A stretch of DNA of 37,699 nt from Verrucomicrobiia bacterium (GTDB lineage: Bacteria; Verrucomicrobiota; Verrucomicrobiia; Verrucomicrobiales; Akkermansiaceae): positions 1 through 37,699 of the forward strand of contig JAUIJD010000044.1 in the NCBI GenBank assembly GCA_030431475.1. The letters are read 5' to 3'. A program made the translations under genes and the position numbers. Shown here in pieces: positions 1 through 7,592 of the stretch; within the stretch, counting starts at the first letter, position 1; every line of letters begins with the position of its first letter. Below the pieces are notes generated by a model that was not told the DNA's origin, searched no databases, and saw only the letters and a program-made list of their open reading frames with translations.

Positions 1-140
1 CAGTTGAGCCTGAGCATGGGCCCGGCTCCCCCATGGTTGCTCTTCGATCCCGCCCGAAACGCCCCGTCGGCGGTCACATGACCCTACTTGCGCCCCTCAT
101 CCTCACTCCAACTGCGGATTCTAGGTTCAAATCCCTCGGA

Positions 141-866
141 TCAACGCCGTCGCCAGTGGCTGAGTTGCGAGGCCGTCCACTGGAACTTGCGGGCGGTCTC
201 GCGGATGAGAAACGGCTCGTCGCGGGCGCCGAGAAGCTCGAAGTCGGCCTCGAGGTGGCGGCCCAGCCAGTCGAGGGTGGGGCCATCGGGCCAGTTCTCC
301 GGCGGGGTGAACTCGCCGAGCCAGGTGCAGGGGGTGGCGAGAACGAGCTCGCCGCCGGAAACGAGCAGCCCGGGGAGTCGATGAAGAAGGCGCTCCGGTT
401 CGGGCAGGCGGCAGAGGAGGTTGGCGGCGTGGACGCGCTCGAAGACACCGAGGTCGTCGCGCAGGTTCATCGCATCGCCTTGCTCGAAGCGGACGCGCTC
501 GGCCGGGATGTCCCCGGGCAGGCGGGCCTCGAGCGGGGTGGTGCGGTGTGCTTCGTCGAGCCGGGTGTAGGCCACGGGCCCGGTGGCGAGGGCAGTCGCC
601 GCGGCGACGAAGGCGTGGGAGAAGTCGATGCCGACGACCTCGTCGCTGCCGCGCGCCATCTCGTAGGCCGATCGACCGACCGCACAGCCGAGGTCAAGGG
701 CCCGGCCGCCGGTGCCGGTGAAATGTCCGGGCGTCCGGACCGCGAAGTCGAGCGCGTCCGCCATGCCGGCGGGGGCGTCGGGCGGGAGGATTTCGGCGGC
801 GCTGCCGTAGTGGAAGAGGAGGTATTCGGAGACGAGCTTGTCCGACTCGTAGGGGTTGTCCGCCAT
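141..866 (-). CDS. Putative 4-mercaptohistidine N1-methyltransferase (OvoA C-terminal-like), stand-alone
   Basis: This is a class I SAM-dependent methyltransferase of 241 residues. The glycine-rich SAM motif I is seen at residues 56-65 (ALDLGCAVGR), followed by the acidic motif VVGIDFS. The N-terminus (NPYESDKLVSEYLLFHYG) and the C-terminus (IRETARKFQW...WRRR) resemble the C-terminal methyltransferase domain of the ovothiol enzyme OvoA, which methylates the imidazole of 4-mercaptohistidine. Here the domain stands alone, without the sulfoxide synthase half. The start is the ATG at 866, just before the conserved NPYE block. No OvoA/EgtB-like partner lies in the window; one could lie beyond the left edge. 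The methyltransferase fold is certain; the ovothiol assignment comes from recalled family motifs. Confidence 0.8.
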   Translation of the reverse strand: MADNPYESDKLVSEYLLFHYGSAAEILPPDAPAGMADALDFAVRTPGHFTGTGGRALDLGCAVGRSAYEMARGSDEVVGIDFSHAFVAAATALATGPVAYTRLDEAHRTTPLEARLPGDIPAERVRFEQGDAMNLRDDLGVFERVHAANLLCRLPEPERLLHRLPGLLVSGGELVLATPCTWLGEFTPPENWPDGPTLDWLGRHLEADFELLGARDEPFLIRETARKFQWTASQLSHWRRR

Positions 867-1014
867 GCCGCAGCCAAGGCGGGGGGAGGGGGGCGGTCAA
901 GGGTGGTTCGCGCCGGGCGGCGATGGGGCGCGCGACGCCGGGCCAGACGGCCGTGGCTTCGGGCCTCCGTTGGTTCGTGCGGCGGGCGCAGGCAATTTCA
1001 GCGGTTGAGGTGAG

Positions 1015-1036
1015 GCGCGGCGCGACAGCGTCGCGC
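1015..1036. repeat. Dispersed palindromic hairpin, copy 1
   Basis: The unit has arms GCGCG and CGCGC around a core GCGCGACAGCGT. It lies 11 bases beyond the stop of the minus-strand DUF2459 gene. A second copy at 9430-9451 has the same layout, with one stem pair changed on both sides (C-G to T-A), so pairing is kept. On the minus strand about 20 further bases after the hairpin are also similar (shared AACCGCT). A 3'-end hairpin or terminator-like element is likely. Confidence 0.55.
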
Positions 1037-1047
1037 GTCCCGTTGGG

Positions 1048-1797
1048 TCAGCGCTGCCCGGTCGTGGATTCGGCGATTTGCCAGGTCGGATCCCAGATCT
1101 TGCGGAAGCCGTTCTTCTTCTTCCGCGCCTGGCGGATCACGCCGTCGGCCGAAAGCCCGGTGGCGGCGCTCATGTCGAAACCGGCGGACTTCAGGGCCTC
1201 GACGGTCCACACGTTGCAGATCCGCGGGAAGAAGTAGGCGTGGGGCGAGCGGATCAGCCGGCCGTCGCCCCAGCTCGAGGGTCCGATGGTTTCCGGGATG
1301 CCGTCGTCGCCGCGCACGGCGCAGGCATTGAGATAGGCGGCCAGCGGCGCCCCGTCCTCCTCATGCATGAAGGAGAGGTAGAGCCGTTGGTGATGGCAGA
1401 CGTTGGGGATGTTGTAGTCGAAGGTGATGATCTCCATCACCGATTTCGACGGCTGGAACAGCGCGTGTCCGACCTGGCCGATGCCGAGCCACTCCTTCTG
1501 CACGTACGCGGTTTCATCCCCCCAGCTGAAAGCGGCCCACTGGAAGCGCTTGCTTTCGCGGGGCGGCACGTAGCCGTGCCGCTGGAGCCACTTGAGGTCG
1601 AGGATGAGTCCGGTGTGGAGCTCATCGGAGAAGAGCACCACCGGCACCGTGGCCACGGAGGGCTCGGGGGTGGCGGATCGCGCCACCTCGCTGCGCCGGA
1701 CCTCGACGGCGTCGGCCGCCGGGAAGCGCAGCGCGCAGGAGCCGGTGAGAAGCGGGACGGCCAGCGAGAGAATGGCGAGGGCCGCCCGGTGCTTCAT
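1048..1797 (-). CDS. DUF2459 family lipoprotein
   Basis: The 249-residue product starts with a hydrophobic leader ending in LLTGSC (Cys21), which fits a lipoprotein signal, although the residue at -3 is Thr. The body carries features of DUF2459: HTGLILDL near residue 61 and FSWGDETAYVQ near residue 92. Members are exported proteins of unknown biochemical role. The gene follows the FKBP gene on the same strand after 31 bases, so the two may be co-transcribed. No catalytic role can be assigned. The ATG at 1797 directly precedes the signal peptide. Confidence 0.8.
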   Translation of the reverse strand: MKHRAALAILSLAVPLLTGSCALRFPAADAVEVRRSEVARSATPEPSVATVPVVLFSDELHTGLILDLKWLQRHGYVPPRESKRFQWAAFSWGDETAYVQKEWLGIGQVGHALFQPSKSVMEIITFDYNIPNVCHHQRLYLSFMHEEDGAPLAAYLNACAVRGDDGIPETIGPSSWGDGRLIRSPHAYFFPRICNVWTVEALKSAGFDMSAATGLSADGVIRQARKKKNGFRKIWDPTWQIAESTTGQR

Positions 1798-1828
1798 GGT
1801 CAGCGGGAACGTGGAAGGGGAGTGCGGG

Positions 1829-3016
1829 TCAACGCACGATCTCCAGCAGTTCGACGTCGAAGACGAGCGTGCCGCCCGGACGACCGCCGCCCGGGTTTTC
1901 GCCGTAGCCGAGCTCGGCGGGGATCCAGAAGCGGCGCTTCTCGCCCGGGGTCATCAGCTGCAGGCCTTCGGTCCAGCCTTTGATCACGCCGTTGAGCGGG
2001 AACTGTGCGGGCTCGCCGCGGGTCACCGAGCTGTCGAACATTTTGCCGTCGGTCGTCCAGCCGGTGTAGTGGACCTTGACCGTGTCGGTGGCCTTGGGCT
2101 TGTCGCCGCCCTTGCCCTTTTCGAGCACCTTGGAGGCGAGGCCACTGTCGGTCTTCTCGGCATCGTCCGGCGCCGCGGCGACATCGTCGGGAGCGGCGGG
2201 GGCCGGCGGGGCGGCCTTGAAGGAGATCAGCTCGAAGTCGACCTCGGCGTGTCCGCCCGGGAGACCCGGACCCGGGAGCCACGCGCGGCGTTTCTCGCCG
2301 GGGGTCATCTGGGTGAGCATCTCGCGCATCGGCGGCGTGAGCTGGCCGGCGGGCACGCTCGGCGGCTGGGGTTGCGAGCGGGTGCTCTGCAGCTCCTGGC
2401 CGGTCATGCTCTTGGCGCTGAAATGGAAGGTGATGATGTCGTCTTCGGACGGGCTGTCGCCGCCCTTGCCGGCCTCAACGATCTTGTAGGCGAGGCCGCT
2501 CTCCGACTTCTCGGCGTCGGCCGGAATCTCGGGGGCCTTCTCGATCTCCAGCAGCTCGATGTCGAAGACCAGCAGTCCGCCCGGACGGCCGCCGCCCGGG
2601 TTTTCGCCGTAGGCGAGGTCGGCGGGGATCCAGAAACGGCGTTTCTCGCCCTCGGTCATCAGCTGGACGCCTTCGGTCCAGCCCTTGATCACGCCGTTGA
2701 GCGGGAAGCTCGCCGGTTGGCCGCGCTTGACCGAGCTGTCGAACATGTTCCCGTCGGTCGTCCAGCCGGTGTAGTGCACCTTGACGGTGTCGGTGGCGGC
2801 GGGCTTGGCCTCGCCTTTGCCGGCTTCGAGGACTTTCCATGCCAGACCGCTGTCGGACTTTTCGGCATCTTCAGGAACGGCGGCGACATCGGCGGGAGCT
2901 TCAAGCATGGGATCGGCGGGTGGGGCGGGCGCTTCGGTTTCTTCGGCCGACAGGATGGCGGGCGCCGCGGCCAGCAGGCCGGCGACGGTGAGGAATCGGA
3001 AGCTCCGGTGGTTCAT
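1829..3016 (-). CDS. Secreted FKBP-type peptidyl-prolyl isomerase with three tandem domains
   Basis: The 395-residue protein has a signal peptide (residues 1-24, ending ILSA) and three FKBP-like domains at about 51-160, 168-268 and 285-395. Domains 1 and 3 are nearly identical (VKVHYTGWTTDG, FDSSV, FPLNGVIKGWTEG, GEKRRFWIPA, GYGENPGGGRPGG), which is the normal FKBP active-site set. Domain 2 keeps the flanking LLE/SGL and PGEKRRAWLP patterns but replaces VHYTGW with FHFSAKSMTG and has lost the GxGRPGG loop, so it is probably not an isomerase. The expected role is prolyl isomerisation or chaperoning outside the cytoplasm. A TTGACA box at 3054-3049 overlaps the stop of the upstream gene and may be the -35 of its promoter. 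Confidence 0.93.
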   Translation of the reverse strand: MNHRSFRFLTVAGLLAAAPAILSAEETEAPAPPADPMLEAPADVAAVPEDAEKSDSGLAWKVLEAGKGEAKPAATDTVKVHYTGWTTDGNMFDSSVKRGQPASFPLNGVIKGWTEGVQLMTEGEKRRFWIPADLAYGENPGGGRPGGLLVFDIELLEIEKAPEIPADAEKSESGLAYKIVEAGKGGDSPSEDDIITFHFSAKSMTGQELQSTRSQPQPPSVPAGQLTPPMREMLTQMTPGEKRRAWLPGPGLPGGHAEVDFELISFKAAPPAPAAPDDVAAAPDDAEKTDSGLASKVLEKGKGGDKPKATDTVKVHYTGWTTDGKMFDSSVTRGEPAQFPLNGVIKGWTEGLQLMTPGEKRRFWIPAELGYGENPGGGRPGGTLVFDVELLEIVR

Positions 3017-3050
3017 AGGGACCGGCAGCTTCCACGCGGACGGCCGGGTG

Positions 3051-3374
3051 TCAACCGCGCGCCTTTTCCGAGGCCAGCCGACGGTCGATGAAAAACGGGC
3101 CCAGGGGCAGCATCGCCGCGATCATCACCAGCACCGAGTCGCGGAAGGACAGCCGCTTGTCGAGCCACGCGATCGCCACCAGCAGGGCGAGGATGATGAA
3201 CAGTCCACCATGGATCCAGCCGACGATCTTCACCGCTTCGGGTCGGTCGGCGAGATACTTCAGCGGCATCGCGACGAGCAGCAGGACGAGGTAGGAAATC
3301 GCTTCGATCCAGCCGACGAGGCGGACGCGGCCGACGGGACCTGAGAGCATCCGGATGATCACGGGCGCGTCCAT
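3051..3374 (-). CDS. DUF3817 small integral membrane protein
   Basis: This small membrane protein has the DUF3817 signature (VRLVGWIEAISYLVLLLVAMPLKY followed by VKIVGWIHGGLFI, given here in parts of one segment near the N-terminus) and three hydrophobic stretches, typical of the family, whose function is unknown. The reading frame opens with a TTG at 3398. The first ATG is at 3374, and another at 3350 (MLSGPVGRVRL) fits the usual family start best. A TTGACA at 3398-3393 with GATGGA 17 bases further on could be the promoter, which would favour the 3350 start. Confidence 0.8.
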   Translation of the reverse strand: MDAPVIIRMLSGPVGRVRLVGWIEAISYLVLLLVAMPLKYLADRPEAVKIVGWIHGGLFIILALLVAIAWLDKRLSFRDSVLVMIAAMLPLGPFFIDRRLASEKARG

Positions 3375-3435
3375 CGGCTGGTCGCGGTCCGCTGTCAAAT
3401 CCGGAGATTCGGTGACGAAACCGTTTCTTTCTTGC

Positions 3436-3601
3436 GGTGCCGGATGCGATCCGCTTGAAACACCGGAAACCCAAGAGCTGCAGAAGGTTCCGAGGGCTCC
3501 GAGAGCCGCCGTTCCGCCTGTGGATCCCGAAAGAACCCGACCGAAAACCCGAACAGCGGGCCGGTGGCACGAATTCCATCGCCACCGGCCCGCCTCGTTT
3601 T
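3436..3601 (+). ncRNA. Candidate structured RNA or leader upstream of hprK
   Basis: No gene occupies the roughly 215 bases between the divergent DUF3817 and hprK genes, but three hairpins are visible on the plus strand: CGGAT-GCG-ATCCG at 3441-3453, enclosed by GGTG/CACC at 3436-3439 and 3461-3464; GGCTC-CGA-GAGCC at 3495-3507; and a strong terminator at 3556-3601. This could be a small RNA ending just before hprK, or an attenuating 5' leader. No known riboswitch, 6S or SRP RNA motif was recognised and no convincing promoter was found. Confidence 0.35.
3556..3601 (+). terminator. Intrinsic terminator just upstream of hprK
   Basis: A perfect 13-bp stem (GCGGGCCGGTGGC at 3556-3568, complement at 3581-3593) with a 12-base loop is followed by CTCGTTTT. 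It ends 13 bases before the chosen hprK start. No plus-strand protein gene precedes it, so it must end either a small RNA or the hprK leader itself. Confidence 0.65.
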
Positions 3602-3614
3602 ACAAATTTGGCTC

Positions 3615-4571
3615 ATGGCGCAGCGGGTAAAACGGACGACCTCCCTTCCGGTGGGGGCCTTTTTCGACAAGCATCACGAAGCCCTTTCGATGAAGCTCCT
3701 CAGCGAGCGTCACGGGTTCGACCGGACCATCAGCGAACCCGCGCCCAACCGTCCCGGTCTCGCGCTGGCGGGCTTCTTCTCCTATTTCGCCAAGAAGCGC
3801 ATCCAGGTCCTCGGCAACTCCGAGATGTCCTACCTCAAGAAGCTCACCCCGCAGATGCGCAGCGAGCGCTTCGGGCGGATGTGTGAGCGGGACATTCCGG
3901 CCATCGTCGTCTCCCGCGGTGGCCAGCTCACCGACGACCTGATGGCGATCGCCACCGAGCACGGGATCCCGGTCTTCAGCACCCGGCTGGTGACGATGAA
4001 CTTCCTCAATGCCGCCACCCTGGCGCTCGAGAACGAGTTTGCGCCGACCACCACGCTGCACGGCTGCATGGTCGACATGCGGGGCATCGGGGTGCTGATT
4101 ATGGGCAAGAGCGGCAGCGGCAAGAGCGAAACGGCCATCGGTCTCCTCGAGCGGGGGGGCGCCCTGGTCGCCGACGACATGGTGCGCGTCCGCTGGGCCG
4201 GCGGCGAACTGACCGCCAGCGCGCCCGATCTTTCCCGGGGCTACATGGAGGTGCGCGGCATCGGCATCGTCAACGTCGCCAACCTGTTCGGCCTGACCTC
4301 GATCCGCCCGGAGAAGCGTCTCGACCTGGTGGTGACCCTCACGCCCCACGCCGATCTCAACGAAGTCGATCGCGTTGGAATTCAGCCGAAGAGCTTCGAG
4401 GTGCTCGGTCAGGGGGTGCCGATGATCGAGGTCCCGGTGGCGCCGGGGCGCGACACGGCCCGCATGGTGGCGATCGCGGCGCTCGACCAGCAGCTCCGCA
4501 AGCTCGGCTACAACATGGCCGACGAATTCAACGACCGGCTGATGAAGCACATGGCCGAGCAATCCCGATGA
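3615..4571 (+). CDS. hprK: HPr kinase/phosphorylase
   Basis: This bifunctional enzyme phosphorylates and dephosphorylates the regulatory serine of HPr. From the ATG at 3615 the protein has 318 residues, the usual length; the frame is open upstream to 3564 but that extension overlaps the terminator stem and is unlike the family. The C-terminal catalytic domain shows H149, the P-loop GKSGSGKS at 164-171, the acidic pair D187-D188 and the HprK signature MEVRGIGIVNV at 211-221. The N-terminal domain (about 1-130) is of HprK type. Its substrate gene ptsH follows 66 bases downstream and enzyme I after that, with no EII permease genes, which suggests a regulatory rather than transport-dedicated system. 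Confidence 0.96.
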   Translation: MAQRVKRTTSLPVGAFFDKHHEALSMKLLSERHGFDRTISEPAPNRPGLALAGFFSYFAKKRIQVLGNSEMSYLKKLTPQMRSERFGRMCERDIPAIVVSRGGQLTDDLMAIATEHGIPVFSTRLVTMNFLNAATLALENEFAPTTTLHGCMVDMRGIGVLIMGKSGSGKSETAIGLLERGGALVADDMVRVRWAGGELTASAPDLSRGYMEVRGIGIVNVANLFGLTSIRPEKRLDLVVTLTPHADLNEVDRVGIQPKSFEVLGQGVPMIEVPVAPGRDTARMVAIAALDQQLRKLGYNMADEFNDRLMKHMAEQSR

Positions 4572-4581
4572 CAAAAATGCC

Positions 4582-4611
4582 TTGGACGGCCGCGGGACCG
4601 CTCCCTAGACT
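4582..4611 (+). promoter_or_regulatory. Probable sigma-70-type promoter of ptsH
   Basis: TTGGAC at 4582-4587 and TAGACT at 4606-4611 are separated by 18 bases. The predicted transcript would begin about 20 bases before the ptsH ATG. It lies in the short gap after hprK, so ptsH can probably be expressed apart from hprK. A similar -10 (TAGACA) precedes the aldolase gene. Confidence 0.55.
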
Positions 4612-4637
4612 CCGCCCGGCGTTCAGCCCCACCATCG

Positions 4638-4904
4638 ATGGCCCAACGAGAATTCACCATCCAAAACAAGCTTGGCATCCACGCCCGGCCCGCCGCCCAG
4701 TTCGTCAAGACGGCGAGCCAGTTCAGCTCGGAGATCCGGGTTGAGAAGGATGGTGAGGAGGTGGATGGCAAAAGCATCATGGGCCTCATGATGCTGGCCG
4801 CCGGCCATGGCTCGGTGATCACCGTGGCGGCCGAGGGCGACGACGCCGAGCAGGCGCTCGAGGCCCTCGGCGGACTCGTCGAGCGCAAGTTCGAGGAGGA
4901 TTGA
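4638..4904 (+). CDS. ptsH: Phosphocarrier protein HPr
   Basis: The 88-residue HPr carries phosphate from enzyme I on His15 (LGIHARPAAQF) and is the target of HprK at Ser46 (GKSIMGLMMLAAGHG). Both regulatory residues are at the canonical positions, so both types of phosphorylation are expected. The length and fold are standard. The gene lies between hprK and ptsI on the same strand with its own promoter candidate, and a short intrinsic terminator follows the stop. No Shine-Dalgarno sequence precedes the ATG. Confidence 0.97.
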   Translation: MAQREFTIQNKLGIHARPAAQFVKTASQFSSEIRVEKDGEEVDGKSIMGLMMLAAGHGSVITVAAEGDDAEQALEALGGLVERKFEED

Positions 4905-4921
4905 CGCCCTCCCTCCGGGCG

Positions 4922-4944
4922 GGGTGTTCCCACACCCGATTTTT
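4922..4944 (+). terminator. Intergenic terminator or attenuator between ptsH and ptsI
   Basis: GGGTGT (4922-4927), loop TCCC and ACACCC (4932-4937) form a perfect 6-bp stem followed by GATTTTT. A weaker GCCC/GGGC hairpin lies just before it. Because ptsI begins about 40 bases on, this probably reduces read-through so that HPr is made in excess over enzyme I. Confidence 0.55.
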
Positions 4945-4985
4945 CTTTGATGTGGCAGCGGCGAGCGCCAGCATTGGGTGCGGAA

Positions 4986-6749
<1,764 letters not shown>

Positions 6750-6766
6750 GCCGTTGCCGATTTTTT

Positions 6767-6795
6767 TTGGACATTCTCGGGAACAAAACTATGGA
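6767..6795 (+). promoter_or_regulatory. Promoter of the Cys-repeat secreted protein
   Basis: TTGGAC at 6767-6772 and TATGGA at 6790-6795 are spaced by 17 bases. The leader to the ATG at 6856 is about 50-55 bases, rich in A and C, with no Shine-Dalgarno sequence. Confidence 0.55.
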
Positions 6796-6807
6796 TGAAG
6801 TGTTCCC
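6779..6807. promoter_or_regulatory. Palindrome overlapping the promoter (candidate operator)
   Basis: GGGAACA at 6779-6785 and its exact complement TGTTCCC at 6801-6807 are separated by 15 bases and straddle the -10 box. The 22-base centre-to-centre distance is two helical turns, as expected for a dimeric repressor. Alternatively the arms could form a weak mRNA hairpin. Confidence 0.4.
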
Positions 6808-6855
6808 ATTCACGGGCAACCACCCCGGAACCAACCTAAAACGACCACACAACTT

Positions 6856-7347
6856 ATGAAACTGATCATCAATTCGCTCCTCGTGGCCTTCTGCTGCGCG
6901 CCGCTGGCCTTCGCTGATTGCAAGAAGTGCGACGACAAGGAGAAAGACGAAGAAACCGTGATCCTCGCCGGCAAGTGCAAGGAAAAGTGCGACGGCGACA
7001 AGGACGAAGAGCCCGCCCTCGCCGGCAAGTGCAAGGAGAAGTGCGACGGCGACAAGGACGAAGAGCCCGCCCTCGCCGGCAAGTGCAAGGAGAAGTGCGA
7101 CGGCGACAAGGACGAAGAGCCCGCCCTCGCCGGCAAGTGCAAGGAGAAGTGCGACGGTGACAAGGACGAAGAGCCCGCCCTCGCCGGCAAGTGCAAGGAG
7201 AAGTGCGACGGCGACAAGGACGAAGAGCCTGCCCTCGCCGACTGCAAGAAGTGCGACGACGACGAGAAAGACGAAGAAGCCCTCCTCGCCGGCAAGTGCG
7301 AGAAGTGCGACGACGACGAAGATGAGGACACCCTCATGGTCGCCTGA
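6856..7347 (+). CDS. Secreted Cys/Asp/Lys-rich repeat protein of unknown function
   Basis: The 163-residue product has a signal peptide (residues 1-20, ending LAFA before DCKK). The rest is almost entirely repeats: five copies of an 18-residue unit (AGKCKEKCDGDKDEEPAL), flanked by variant units with CKKCDD and CEKCDDDEDED. Each unit offers a CxxxC or CxxC pair next to an acidic DGDKDEE stretch. The acidic run resembles Ca-binding loops in composition, and the cysteine pairs could bind metal or form disulfides. I recognise no family. The gene has its own promoter, a palindrome on it and a strong terminator, so it is a single-gene, probably regulated unit. A role in metal or calcium binding outside the cytoplasm is inference only. 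Confidence 0.85.
   Translation: MKLIINSLLVAFCCAPLAFADCKKCDDKEKDEETVILAGKCKEKCDGDKDEEPALAGKCKEKCDGDKDEEPALAGKCKEKCDGDKDEEPALAGKCKEKCDGDKDEEPALAGKCKEKCDGDKDEEPALADCKKCDDDEKDEEALLAGKCEKCDDDEDEDTLMVA
6967..7236 (+). repeat. Five in-frame 54-bp tandem repeats
   Basis: Units begin at 6967, 7021, 7075, 7129 and 7183, and differ by only single substitutions. Each encodes 18 residues with two cysteines, so copy number can change without breaking the frame. The near-identity points to recent expansion. Confidence 0.95.
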
Positions 7348-7373
7348 TTCTTCCTTACCCAGCTAAGTTCAGC

Positions 7374-7404
7374 AAAAGCCGTCGGGGAAACCCGGCGGCT
7401 TTTT
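7374..7404 (+). terminator. Intrinsic terminator of the Cys-repeat gene
   Basis: AAAAGCCGTCGGG pairs with CCCGGCGGCTTTT around a GAAA tetraloop, with one G-U pair, followed by a T run. It starts 26 bases after the stop. Confidence 0.9.
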
Positions 7405-7437
7405 CGTGTCCGGGGGGGCGGCGCCTCGCAGGCCCGC

Positions 7438-7508
7438 CGCTTCCGCGGCTTTCGAAGACCCCATCTCTTGAGGTTGAGCGACCTCGGCGGGGGGCAGCCG
7501 CGGAAGCG
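7438..7508. repeat. 13-bp inverted repeat downstream of the glycosidase gene
   Basis: CGCTTCCGCGGCT at 7438-7450 and its exact complement at 7496-7508 enclose 45 bases. They lie in the gap between the Cys-repeat terminator and the end of the minus-strand glycosidase gene. A long 3' hairpin is possible; there is no clear T run. Confidence 0.4.
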
Positions 7509-7592
7509 ACCGAAACCGACGGGGCGCTTCGGGGCGGTCCGGTGTTCAGGCCGTTCCTCCTGGAATCATCCGGAGCTCGTCGGGTTCGGCAA

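Noticed and set aside
120-140. tRNA T-arm-like string GGTTCAAATCC
   Set aside because: The flanking bases do not pair as a T stem and no other tRNA arms are found.
6810-7337. Ser-rich repeat protein on the minus strand opposite the Cys-repeat gene
   Set aside because: The plus strand has promoter, signal peptide and terminator; the minus frame only mirrors the repeats.
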